NCBI GenBank assembly: GCA_051001995.1
Contig: JBPCMT010000224.1
Span: 1 to 7,900 of the forward strand
Reading direction: 5' to 3'
DNA length: 7,900 nucleotides
From: CAWEHQ01 sp051001995
Lineage (GTDB): Bacteria > Actinomycetota > Thermoleophilia > Solirubrobacterales > Thermoleophilaceae
Both the position numbers and the translations under genes were made by a program. Below are positions 1-5,138 of this stretch, in pieces (within the stretch, counting starts at the first letter, position 1; every line of letters begins with the position of its first letter). The notes beneath the pieces were generated by a model that was not told the origin of the DNA, searched no databases, and saw only the letters and a list, made by a program, of their open reading frames with translations.

Positions 1-242
1 CGCGTTCGGACGCGCCGAAGCTCCACTGGGACGAGCGCCACTCGATGTGGAAGGCCAACCCGCTCGCCGACTGGTCCGAGCGCGACGTCTGGGACTACGT
101 GTCGGCGCACGACCTCCCCTACAACGAACTCCACGACCGCGGCTACGCGTCGATTGGCTGCACCCACTGCACGCGCCCAGGGGACGGCCGCGCCGGCCGC
201 TGGGCGGGGCGCGAGAAAGTGGAGTGCGGCCTGCACGATTGA
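1..242 (+). CDS. cysH: Assimilatory (phospho)adenylyl-sulfate reductase, C-terminal part
   Basis: The gene enters from the left edge; 79 residues are visible, read from base 3. The protein reduces activated sulfate (APS or PAPS) to sulfite with thioredoxin in the cytoplasm, a step of sulfate assimilation into cysteine. The visible part contains NPLADWSERDVWDYV, a typical stretch of this family, then IGCTHCTRP and the C-terminal ECGLH. The cysteine of ECGLH is the catalytic nucleophile. The CxxC at visible residues 53-56 is half of the four-cysteine set that binds a [4Fe-4S] cluster. Enterobacterial PAPS reductases lack this cluster, so the enzyme is of the APS-reductase type, common in actinobacteria. 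The other cysteine pair and the ATP-PPase-like fold lie outside the window. The family call is firm; the choice between APS and PAPS as substrate is inferred from the cluster cysteines. Confidence 0.93.
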   Translation, partial: RSDAPKLHWDERHSMWKANPLADWSERDVWDYVSAHDLPYNELHDRGYASIGCTHCTRPGDGRAGRWAGREKVECGLHD

Positions 243-252
243 GTCCCGACGC

Positions 253-281
253 TTGAAGGATCGACGCTGACCCGCTAGTAG
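253..281 (+). promoter_or_regulatory. Candidate promoter of the riboswitch leader
   Basis: TTGAAG (253-258) is followed after 17 bases by TAGTAG (276-281), which would start transcription near 288, just before the structured leader. The -35 box is fair and the -10 box is weak. A 6-bp hairpin, GGACCG (295-300) with CGGTCC (309-314), would be the first structure in the transcript. Position relative to the riboswitch is the main support. Confidence 0.3.
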
Positions 282-319
282 TGGTGGTGGCGTCGGACCG
301 GGTCTGTACGGTCCCGCGC

Positions 320-470
320 AGTCGAGCCGAGTCTCGGACGCACCGGGCGTCCGGGAGCGGGGGAACCACTTGGGCCCGAGCGGCCCGGGGGCGAACGGTC
401 GCCGGTGTGCGGCCAAGCGCGCTGCAGGCGCGCGAGCCCGTCAGCTAACCCCGTAGGCGTTTCGAAGCCA
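320..470 (+). promoter_or_regulatory. c-di-AMP riboswitch (ydaO/yuaA type)
   Basis: The leader matches the order of conserved elements in the ydaO/yuaA class, which binds cyclic di-AMP. A hairpin CGGACGC (335-341) / GCGTCCG (347-353) comes first. It is followed at once by AGCGGGGGAACCAC (from 356), a GC-rich hairpin and GGGGGCGAA (388-396). The signature CCCGTCAGCTAACCCCGTAG comes near the 3' end (437-456), followed by GCG. GCC (326-328) can pair with GGC (456-458), and TCGA (322-325) with TCGA (462-465), to close the P1 helix; this pairing is my own fold. In actinobacteria this class is known to precede genes for cell-wall hydrolases, and here it precedes a secreted M23 peptidase. It normally lowers expression when c-di-AMP is high. 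No U-rich terminator is visible, and the aptamer ends next to the Shine-Dalgarno-like GAGGTGG, so control of translation is plausible. The outer limits are approximate. Confidence 0.88.
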
Positions 471-479
471 GCGAGGTGG

Positions 480-1142
480 ATGTCGTTGAGGTCAATGGGG
501 CAGGTAGCCGCGCTCGCGGGCGTCGCGGCGCTGACGACGGCGGGCGTCGCCGCGGCTAGCGAGCCGGTTGCGCTGACCGCGGTGATCGGTGAGCCGGCCA
601 CCGTGGACGCGGGCGCCGGCGGATTGGGCGCGCCGTCCGGCGCCGCCGACCCGCTCGCCGAGGTGATCCCATGGGTCGCGGTCAAGCGCGCCACGCTCGC
701 CGCCGAGCGCGAGAGCGACGCGCTCGCCACCTACCACCCGGTCGCCGGGAGCGTCGACTACGGCGACTCGGGCGCCGGCTTCGGCGCGGCGCGTGACGGC
801 CACGTGCACGAGGGCCAGGACGTGTTCGCGCCGGCGGGGACCGAGCTGGTCGCCGTTCGCGGCGGGACCGTGCTCGAGGCCGGGTCGGACGCCGATCGCG
901 GCAACCACGTCGCGATCTACAGCGCCGAGGCGGACCAGACCTACGTCTACTTCCACATGCTGTCGACCCCGGAGGTCGAGGTCGGCGAGGAGGTCCGCGG
1001 CGGGCAGGCGGTCGGCGAGCTCGGCTGCACCGGCTCCTGCTACGGCGACCACCTCCACTTCGAGGTCCACGAGGGCGAGGGCGCCGAGGCACCCGCGATC
1101 GACCCTCTGCCGCTGCTCGACGACTGGACGCAGATGGGTTAG
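480..1142 (+). CDS. Secreted M23-family metallopeptidase (LytM-like cell-wall hydrolase)
   Basis: The 220-residue product is a zinc peptidase of the M23/LytM (duplicated hybrid motif) fold, which cuts peptide cross-bridges in peptidoglycan outside the membrane. Residues 1-26 form a signal peptide: a short positive start, a hydrophobic Ala/Val/Leu core and an AAA-S cleavage region. A linker reaches to about residue 85, and the peptidase domain spans about 86-200. The zinc ligands are visible: H110 and D114 in HEGQD, and H183 in HLHFEV. H159 (YFHM) and H181 are the expected catalytic histidines. C173 and C177 may form a small disulfide. The start is uncertain: ATG 480, TTG 486 and ATG 495 are in frame. 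GAGGTGG (473-479) touches ATG 480 but is well spaced for TTG 486. Longer readings from upstream would run through the riboswitch and are rejected. Regulation is probably by the c-di-AMP riboswitch just upstream. Whether it is active as a hydrolase or acts as a regulator is not known, but no catalytic residue is missing. Confidence 0.92.
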   Translation: MSLRSMGQVAALAGVAALTTAGVAAASEPVALTAVIGEPATVDAGAGGLGAPSGAADPLAEVIPWVAVKRATLAAERESDALATYHPVAGSVDYGDSGAGFGAARDGHVHEGQDVFAPAGTELVAVRGGTVLEAGSDADRGNHVAIYSAEADQTYVYFHMLSTPEVEVGEEVRGGQAVGELGCTGSCYGDHLHFEVHEGEGAEAPAIDPLPLLDDWTQMG

Positions 1143-1157
1143 GCTGGCTCGCGGCTC

Positions 1158-1170
1158 TACCCTGAGGTTA
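1158..1170 (+). promoter_or_regulatory. LysR promoter -10 overlapping an imperfect palindrome
   Basis: TACCCTGAGGTTA reads as TACCC-TGA-GGTTA, a 5-3-5 inverted repeat with one mismatch to the perfect copy at 2113-2125. Its first six bases, TACCCT, fit the TAnnnT form of a -10 box. They lie six bases before ATG 1170, so transcription would begin at or next to the start codon and give a leaderless mRNA. GAGG (1164-1167) is only two bases from the ATG, too close to act as a Shine-Dalgarno site. No -35 box is evident. A protein bound to the palindrome would block this promoter. Confidence 0.45.
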
Positions 1171-2126
1171 TGACGCCGGTTCGCTCGGCCGAGATTGGGG
1201 AGCTGCGCGCCTTCTGCGCCGCGGCGGACCTCGGGAGCCTCGGGCGCGCGGCTCGCCTGCTGCGGGTCAGCCAGCCGGCGCTCTCCAAGCGGCTGCGCGC
1301 GCTCGAGGCGCTGGCGGGCGCCCGGCTGCTCGAGCGCTCCTCGCGGGGGGTCGCGCTGACGCCGGCGGGCACGCGCCTGTACGTCGAGGCACGCAAGCTG
1401 CTGGTGCAGGCCGAGACACTCGACGAGCTGATGGCCGGGCTGCCGGGCGGCGAGGCGCCCGTGCGGCTCGCGGCGAGCCACACGATCGCGGAGTTCGTCC
1501 TGCCCGCCCCGCTGGCCGAGTTCGAGCGCCGCCGCCACCGCCACCTCTCGGTGGAGATGATCGTGGCGAACTCCGCCGTGGTGCGCGACATGGTCGGCGA
1601 GGGTCGCGCCGAGTTCGGGATCGCCGCACTCGAGGCGGGTGCCCGCGTGAACGGGAAGCTGACGGAGGTCCCGTTCTGTCGCGACGAGGTCGTCGTCGGC
1701 GTGCCGGACGGCCATCCGTGGGCGGCCGCCGCCGAGATCGACCCAGCTGAGCTGGTCCGCACCCCGCTGATCATGCGCGACCCGAGCGCCAACACGCGCC
1801 GGATCGTGGCCGCGGCGCTCGAGGAGCGGGGCATGGAGCTGGCCGCCCCCCTGGCGGAGGTGGGCAGCACCAGCGCGGCCAAGGCGACGGCGATCTCCGA
1901 GGGCGCCCCGATCCTGTTGTCGCTGCTCGCCCTGCGCGCCGGCGGCGACGGCCTCAGCGCTCGGCACGTCGCGGGGATGCGCTTCCCGCGCCGCTTCGCC
2001 CTGCTGATCGGCGCCGAGGAGACGTTGACGCCGGCGGCGCGCGCATTGATCGAGCACCTCCTCCAGGCGGCGCAAACCCTGCCCGGCGCCGTGGCGGAGA
2101 AGCCCGAACCCATAACCTCCGGTTAG
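1170..2126 (+). CDS. LysR-family transcriptional regulator
   Basis: The 318-residue protein has the usual length and layout of a LysR-type regulator. An N-terminal winged helix-turn-helix spans about residues 10-70, with the signature AARLLRVSQPALSKRLRALE at 27-46. A linker helix reaches to about 92, and an effector-binding domain of the type 2 periplasmic-binding fold starts near 96 (VRLAASHTIAEFVLP). Such proteins bind DNA as tetramers, sense a small molecule and often control their own gene. The ligand cannot be read from the sequence. A sulfate or thiol link through the upstream cysH is possible but unsupported. The gene starts 27 bp after the M23 gene. Its start codon is confirmed by the position of the first helix (ELRAF), which begins 10 residues in. 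Near-identical palindromes overlap its start and stop codons and are candidate binding sites for its own product. The C-terminal tail (about 308-318) is poorly ordered in character. Confidence 0.93.
   Translation: MTPVRSAEIGELRAFCAAADLGSLGRAARLLRVSQPALSKRLRALEALAGARLLERSSRGVALTPAGTRLYVEARKLLVQAETLDELMAGLPGGEAPVRLAASHTIAEFVLPAPLAEFERRRHRHLSVEMIVANSAVVRDMVGEGRAEFGIAALEAGARVNGKLTEVPFCRDEVVVGVPDGHPWAAAAEIDPAELVRTPLIMRDPSANTRRIVAAALEERGMELAAPLAEVGSTSAAKATAISEGAPILLSLLALRAGGDGLSARHVAGMRFPRRFALLIGAEETLTPAARALIEHLLQAAQTLPGAVAEKPEPITSG
2113..2125. promoter_or_regulatory. Perfect 13-bp palindrome at the lysR stop codon
   Basis: TAACCTCCGGTTA is a perfect 5-3-5 inverted repeat. It has the same spacing as the element at the lysR start, and the TAG stop uses its last two bases. 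It lies about 60 bp upstream of the sigma-factor start, a position that fits an activator or repressor site for that gene. LysR-type regulators commonly bind partial dyads, often with a T-N11-A core; TAACC-N3-GGTTA has T and A at exactly that distance. Binding by the neighbouring LysR protein is inferred. Confidence 0.5.
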
Positions 2127-2172
2127 GAGCGACCAAGCCGATCCCGGTCTACCGGGCAGCGCCGCGGGACCG

Positions 2173-2178
2173 TAGCCT
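2173..2178 (+). promoter_or_regulatory. Candidate -10 box of the sigma-factor gene
   Basis: TAGCCT fits TAnnnT and is followed by exactly six bases and then GTG 2185, the same geometry as at lysR. No Shine-Dalgarno sequence is present before the GTG, so a leaderless transcript is plausible. No -35 box is convincing, so an activator may be needed; the 2113-2125 palindrome lies upstream at about -60 to -70. Confidence 0.4.
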
Positions 2179-2184
2179 TGCCGT

Positions 2185-2808
2185 GTGTTGGGTGTTGTCC
2201 GTCCCTCCCTCCGGCATCTCCTCCCCGCCGACGACGGGCAGCATCCAACGCACTCTTTCGGCGCCGACTCCTTCGCCTCCCTCTACCGAGCCGAGGCGGC
2301 GGGCGTCCGCGCGGCCGCCCTGCGCGTGCTCGGTCGAGCGAGTGACGCGGAGGACGTCTGCCAGGAGGTCTTCCTCCGCTTCTGGCGCAACCCCGGCAGG
2401 TTCGACCCCGCGCGCGGCGAGCTCGGCTCCTACCTGCGGCTGATGGCCCGCAGCCGCGCGCTCGACCTCTGGCGCCACGACCAGGCCGACTGGCGCGCGC
2501 GGGACCGCCTGAAGGTCGTGGCTCGCGACGACGAGCCGCGCGGCGACGAGCTGCCGGCGCACGCGGTGGAGCGCGAGGAGGAGCGGGCCGCCGTCCGGGC
2601 CGCGCTCAGGCGCCTGCCGCCGGCCCAGCGCGAGGCGCTCGTGCTCTCCTACTGGGGCTCGCTCAGCCCGCAGGAGATCGCCGACCGCGCCGGGGTGCCG
2701 TTCGGCACCGCGCGCAGCCGGATGCGCCTCGGCCTCGACAAGCTGCGGCGCGACTGCGCCGAGCCGCTCGGCACGGCGGGCGGCGCGGTGGGCCACGCGC
2801 GCGGCTGA
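2185..2808 (+). CDS. ECF-like RNA polymerase sigma factor (sigma-70 family)
   Basis: The 207-residue product contains the two domains of a minimal group 4 sigma factor. Region 2 spans about residues 29-100 (SFASLYRAEAAGVRAAALRV, then DAEDVCQEVFLRFWR and SYLRLMARSRALDLWR) and binds core polymerase and the -10 element. Region 4 spans about 133-190 (LRRLPPAQREALVLSYWGSL, then a helix-turn-helix with QEIADRAGVPFGTARSRMRL) and binds the -35 element. Region 3 is absent, as expected. The GTG start has no Shine-Dalgarno sequence but sits six bases after TAGCCT; the first 28 residues lie outside the sigma domains, so the start could also be further inside. ECF genes are usually followed by an anti-sigma gene. 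Here the next gene encodes a lipoprotein with no visible anti-sigma motif or HxxxCxxC zinc site. The family is sure; the regulon is unknown. Confidence 0.92.
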   Translation: MLGVVRPSLRHLLPADDGQHPTHSFGADSFASLYRAEAAGVRAAALRVLGRASDAEDVCQEVFLRFWRNPGRFDPARGELGSYLRLMARSRALDLWRHDQADWRARDRLKVVARDDEPRGDELPAHAVEREEERAAVRAALRRLPPAQREALVLSYWGSLSPQEIADRAGVPFGTARSRMRLGLDKLRRDCAEPLGTAGGAVGHARG

Positions 2809-2844
2809 GGGAGCGCCCTTTCCGCACCTGGCAAGCTGCGCCGG

Positions 2845-3324
2845 GTGATGACGACGACGCCGCCGCGTGGAGGGCTCCGGCGATCGCGAGCCACGATCGC
2901 CGGCCTGCTCGTGCTCGGCTCGGCGCTCCTCGCCGGATGCGGCGAGCCGAGCCGCGACGAGCTCGCCGCTGCGGTGGACGAGGTCTGCGTCGAGGAGGCG
3001 GCGGCGTTCGAGGAGCTGTCGCAGAGCGCCGAGGGCACCGACGTGGCCGCCCAGCTCGAAAGCGGCGCCGCGATCAGGGAGGAGGCGCTCGAAGCGCTCC
3101 GGGCGCTCGAAGCGCCCGGCGACCTCCAGCAACCGTTCGACGACTACCTGGTGCTGCGCGAGGAGAACCTCAAGATCACCCGCGCGGCGGTCGAGGCCGC
3201 CGAGCGCGGCGATCGTGAGGCGCTCGACGTGGCGACCGCGACGCTGTCCGACCGGACGGCCGAGACGGACCTCACCGCTTCCCAGATCGGGGCGGACGAG
3301 TGCGTGAGCTCGCCGGCGGAGTAG
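2845..3324 (+). CDS. Small predicted lipoprotein of unknown function
   Basis: The 159-residue product begins with a positively charged stretch, a hydrophobic core (about residues 17-30) and the lipobox LLAGC. Cleavage would leave C32 as the lipid-modified N-terminus, anchoring the protein on the outer face of the membrane. The mature part is acidic and strongly helical, rich in Ala, Glu, Leu and Arg, and has two more cysteines (C48 and C153) that could form a disulfide. I do not recognise a named family; the amphipathic helices recall small helical-bundle extracytoplasmic proteins. GTG 2845 and ATG 2848 are both possible starts, with no good Shine-Dalgarno sequence. CAAGCT (2832-2837) is a weak -10-like candidate. 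The gene lies 36 bp after the sigma-factor gene on the same strand, so co-transcription is likely. A role in signalling to that sigma factor is only a guess. Confidence 0.85.
   Translation: MMTTTPPRGGLRRSRATIAGLLVLGSALLAGCGEPSRDELAAAVDEVCVEEAAAFEELSQSAEGTDVAAQLESGAAIREEALEALRALEAPGDLQQPFDDYLVLREENLKITRAAVEAAERGDREALDVATATLSDRTAETDLTASQIGADECVSSPAE
3084..3115 (+). repeat. In-frame tandem repeat inside the lipoprotein gene
   Basis: GGCGCTCGAAGCGC occurs at 3084-3097 and exactly again at 3102-3115, 18 bases (six codons) apart. It encodes the repeated ALEAL/ALEAP helix segment. Each copy contains a small palindrome, GCGCT-CGA-AGCGC. A recent six-codon duplication within a helix is the simplest reading. 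Confidence 0.7.
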
Positions 3325-3340
3325 CTCGCGCGGCCGCTCG

Positions 3341-4210
3341 ATGAGCGGGCCGGTGACGCGGGGCGGCCCGCCCGCGACGATCGTGGTCACCGGTGCGAGC
3401 TCGGGCATCGGGCGGGCGGCGGCCGTGGAGCTCGCCGGCCGCGGGGCGCTCGTGACGCCCGTCGGGCGCGATCCGAGGCGATTGGACGCGGCGGCGCAAC
3501 GGATCCGCTCGGCGGCCGGCGGTTTAACCGGCGAGTCGATCGTGGCGGACTTCGCGCGGCTCGACGACGTGCGCCGCCTGGCCACCGAGCTGCTCGACTG
3601 CCACGAGCGCATCGACGTGCTAGTCAACAACGCCGGCCTGGTGGCCGACCGACGGCGCCTGACAGGCGACGGGAACGAGTTGACCTTCCAGGTCAACCAC
3701 CTGGCGCCGTTCCTGCTCACGAACCTTCTGCTCGACCGCCTGCGCGCCTCGGCGCCCGCGCGCGTCGTCACGACGAGCTCGGACGCCCACCACGGCGGGC
3801 GGATCGACTTCGATGACCTGACCGGCGAGCGCTCGTGGTCGGCGCTGCGCGCCTACAGCAGCTCGAAGCTCGCCAACGTGCTGTTCACGCACGCGCTCGC
3901 GCGCCGGCTCGACGGCTCCGGCGTCACGGCCAACTGCCTGCACCCCGGAGTCGTGCGGACGCGGCTCGCGACACGGGCGAATCCGGTCGTCGCGCTCGGC
4001 TGGACGCTCGCGAAGCCGTTCTTCCGCTCGCCGCAGGGCGGCGCGGCGACCGCCGTCCACCTCGCGACCCACTCTGACGGGGCCGAGTTCTCCGGCGCCT
4101 ACTTCGCCGACTCGCGCGTCAAGGCGCCGCGCCTGGACGCCGTGGACGACGAGCTGGCAGAGCGCCTGTGGCGGGCGAGCGAGGAGCTCGTGGGGCTAGA
4201 GCGCGCCTGA
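3341..4210 (+). CDS. Short-chain dehydrogenase/reductase (SDR), retinol-dehydrogenase-like
   Basis: The 289-residue product is a classical SDR with a Rossmann fold. The dinucleotide-binding motif TGASSGIG is at residues 17-24, and GRD after the second strand (42-44) favours NADP(H). NNAG is at 96-99, N119 lies in FQVNH, the catalytic serine is S146 or S147 in TTSSDAH, and Y172 and K176 form the YxxxK in AYSSSKLANVLF. The long form, with HPGVVRTRL after strand 6 and a C-terminal tail, resembles the retinol dehydrogenase/WW-domain oxidoreductase branch, a group often over-annotated in bacteria. The substrate, probably a hydrophobic alcohol or carbonyl compound, cannot be read. ATG 3341 lies 16 bp after the lipoprotein stop with no clear Shine-Dalgarno sequence. 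GTG 3353 is an alternative that would leave the Rossmann fold intact. It is probably the last protein gene of the sigma-lipoprotein-SDR run. Confidence 0.92.
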   Translation: MSGPVTRGGPPATIVVTGASSGIGRAAAVELAGRGALVTPVGRDPRRLDAAAQRIRSAAGGLTGESIVADFARLDDVRRLATELLDCHERIDVLVNNAGLVADRRRLTGDGNELTFQVNHLAPFLLTNLLLDRLRASAPARVVTTSSDAHHGGRIDFDDLTGERSWSALRAYSSSKLANVLFTHALARRLDGSGVTANCLHPGVVRTRLATRANPVVALGWTLAKPFFRSPQGGAATAVHLATHSDGAEFSGAYFADSRVKAPRLDAVDDELAERLWRASEELVGLERA

Positions 4211-4235
4211 GCGCGCGGCCCATCTCGCGGGTCGC

Positions 4236-4241
4236 TACATT
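4236..4241 (+). promoter_or_regulatory. Candidate -10 box of the tRNA-Leu gene
   Basis: TACATT matches TATAAT at four of six bases and stands out in a GC-rich stretch. It ends ten bases before the mature tRNA, which would give a very short 5' leader. No -35 box is seen at the usual distance. Confidence 0.45.
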
Positions 4242-4251
4242 CCGTGGTCCC

Positions 4252-4334
4252 GCGGATGTGGCGGAATGGCAGACGCGCGGCGTTCAGGTCGCCGTGTCCT
4301 TATGGGCGTGGAGGTTCGAATCCTCTCATCCGCA
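4252..4334 (+). tRNA. trnL: tRNA-Leu (anticodon CAG)
   Basis: The 83-base gene folds into a full class II cloverleaf. The acceptor arms GCGGATG (4252-4258) and CATCCGC (4327-4333) pair perfectly, with discriminator A4334, as leucine tRNAs require. The D stem is GCG/CGC around GAATGGCAGA. The anticodon stem CGGCG/CGCCG encloses TTCAGGT, with anticodon CAG at 4285-4287, which reads CUG, the commonest leucine codon in GC-rich genomes. A long variable arm (GTCC-TTAT-GGGC) and a T arm with GGTTCGAATCC follow. CCA is not encoded; the tRNA is followed by TGG. Class and anticodon are clear. Confidence 0.97.
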
Positions 4335-4384
4335 TGGCGTCACTCCTCTGCTATGCGCCGCAAGTCAATTGGGGCGCCGGCTTC

Positions 4385-4430
4385 CACCGTCCTGCATAGG
4401 GGTCCGTATGAGTACCCAGGCAGGACGGTG
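4385..4430. terminator. Strong 11-bp stem-loop between convergent genes
   Basis: CACCGTCCTGC (4385-4395) and GCAGGACGGTG (4420-4430) are exact inverted repeats. Inside the 24-base interior, GGGT (4400-4403) can pair with ACCC (4414-4417), giving a two-tier hairpin. It lies 50 bp after tRNA-Leu and about 50 bp after the end of the convergent FHA gene, so a bidirectional terminator is the simplest reading. There is no T tract on either side, as is common for GC-rich actinobacteria. A structured RNA or an operator is the alternative. Confidence 0.55.
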
Positions 4431-4448
4431 CCCCGGGTGACCGCCCGC

Positions 4449-4461
4449 CGCCCGGGGGGCG
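4449..4461 (-). terminator. Short GC hairpin after the FHA gene
   Basis: CGCCC (4449-4453) and GGGCG (4457-4461) flank a three-base loop, 18 bp beyond the FHA stop on the minus strand. The stem is short and has no T tract, so it may be only base composition. It could act with the stronger stem-loop next to it. Confidence 0.25.
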
Positions 4462-4479
4462 TCCCGCGCGCTAACCGCA

Positions 4480-5064
4480 CTACGAAACGCGGGTCGGTCG
4501 CCCCTCAGGCACCGCCGGGGCTTCCGGCGCGAACAACAGCCGCGTGCCCCCGAGCACCAACTCGTCGCCCGCCTCGACGACGATCCGCCAGGCGCGGCGG
4601 CCGTTGACGAAGGTGCCGTTTCGCGAACGGAGGTCGGTGAGGACCCAGGCGCCGTTCTCGCAGCGGAGCTCGGCGTGACAGCGCGACGCGGTGGGATCGT
4701 CGAGGACGACGTCGCAGTCCACGGCGCGGCCGATCGTGAACAGCCCGGGGCCGAGGCGGCCGGCCGAAGTGCCGTCCAGGACCAGCCGCCTGACCGCGCC
4801 CGCTTCGACTAGCTCCCCGGCCGCGCGCAGCGCCTCGGCGGCGGCGCCGGTCAGCCGGTGCCAAGTCGTGCGCATCCATCCTTCCGGGTGGCCCGGAAGG
4901 TCGCAAGCGAGCGCCTCGAGGTCATTGCGCGATCGAGCGGCGTACGCGCAATCGATCCGCTCGACGAAGGTCTCGACGCTCAAATAGCCCTCGGCCGAGC
5001 GCTCACTCAGGAAACGAGCCATCCGTTCCCGGTCGCTGTCCGAGACGCGCGCGACGCTCTGCAT
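4480..5064 (-). CDS. DUF1707 and FHA domain protein
   Basis: From ATG 5064 the protein has 194 residues. Residues 5-57 form a DUF1707 domain (RVSDSDRERMARFLSERSAE, then GYLSVETFVERID, AARSRNDLEALACDLP), a small N-terminal helical module frequent in actinobacteria. A linker rich in Ala and Glu follows. An FHA domain spans about 93-178 with its conserved residues: G112 and R113, S127 and H130 (SRCH), N149-G150 (RSRNGTF) and N154-G155. FHA domains bind phosphothreonine peptides, so the protein is likely a cytoplasmic adaptor for Ser/Thr-kinase signalling. No kinase gene is in the window and no membrane segment is seen. Upstream ATGs at 5082, 5088 and 5130 are open, but DUF1707 proteins usually begin just before RVSD. 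ATG 5064 also has a good promoter exactly six bases upstream. The partner phosphoprotein is unknown. The gene is divergent from cydA. Confidence 0.88.
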   Translation of the reverse strand: MQSVARVSDSDRERMARFLSERSAEGYLSVETFVERIDCAYAARSRNDLEALACDLPGHPEGWMRTTWHRLTGAAAEALRAAGELVEAGAVRRLVLDGTSAGRLGPGLFTIGRAVDCDVVLDDPTASRCHAELRCENGAWVLTDLRSRNGTFVNGRRAWRIVVEAGDELVLGGTRLLFAPEAPAVPEGRPTRVS

Positions 5065-5070
5065 GGCGGC

Positions 5071-5099
5071 AGGTTGACGCATGAGCATCCCGTTGTCCA
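5071..5099 (-). promoter_or_regulatory. Promoter of the FHA gene, probably leaderless
   Basis: Read on the minus strand, TGGACA (5099-5094) and CAACCT (5076-5071) are separated by 17 bases. The -35 box matches TTGACA at five of six positions. CAACCT is followed by six bases and then ATG 5064, so the transcript would begin at the start codon. No Shine-Dalgarno sequence precedes the ATG. This site also argues against the longer upstream starts. Confidence 0.5.
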
Positions 5100-5112
5100 C
5101 TCGTCGTAACGC

Positions 5113-5130
5113 GTGTAGACCGTGATACAC
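5113..5130 (+). promoter_or_regulatory. Inverted repeat upstream of cydA, possible operator
   Basis: GTGTA (5113-5117) and TACAC (5126-5130) form an inverted repeat with an 8-base spacer, nine bases before the cydA start. TTGTCC (5093-5098) with TAGACC (5116-5121), 17 bases apart, is a possible weak cydA promoter that the dyad would overlap. The spacing does not fit the usual Crp/FNR or Rex sites. With arms of only five bases, chance is a real possibility. Confidence 0.3.
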
Positions 5131-5138
5131 CGGACGCC

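Noticed and set aside
405..479. Upstream extension of the M23 gene from GTG 405
   Set aside because: This stretch is the core of the riboswitch, and the signal peptide begins only after 480.
492..2075. 527-codon open frame on the minus strand
   Set aside because: It lies opposite the M23 and LysR genes, is rich in Arg/Ala/Gln repeats and matches no family; it is a by-product of GC-rich codon use.
3521..3529. GGTTTAACC inside the SDR gene, similar to the LysR dyad arms
   Set aside because: The spacing differs from the 5-3-5 form and it lies within a coding region, so it is probably chance.
2149..3771. 540-codon open frame on the minus strand
   Set aside because: It covers the sigma, lipoprotein and SDR genes on the other strand, all with clear family motifs, and its own translation is low-complexity and Arg-rich.
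4168..4607. Two overlapping open frames across the tRNA-Leu gene
   Set aside because: They read through a perfectly folded tRNA and a hairpin, and have no protein-like composition.
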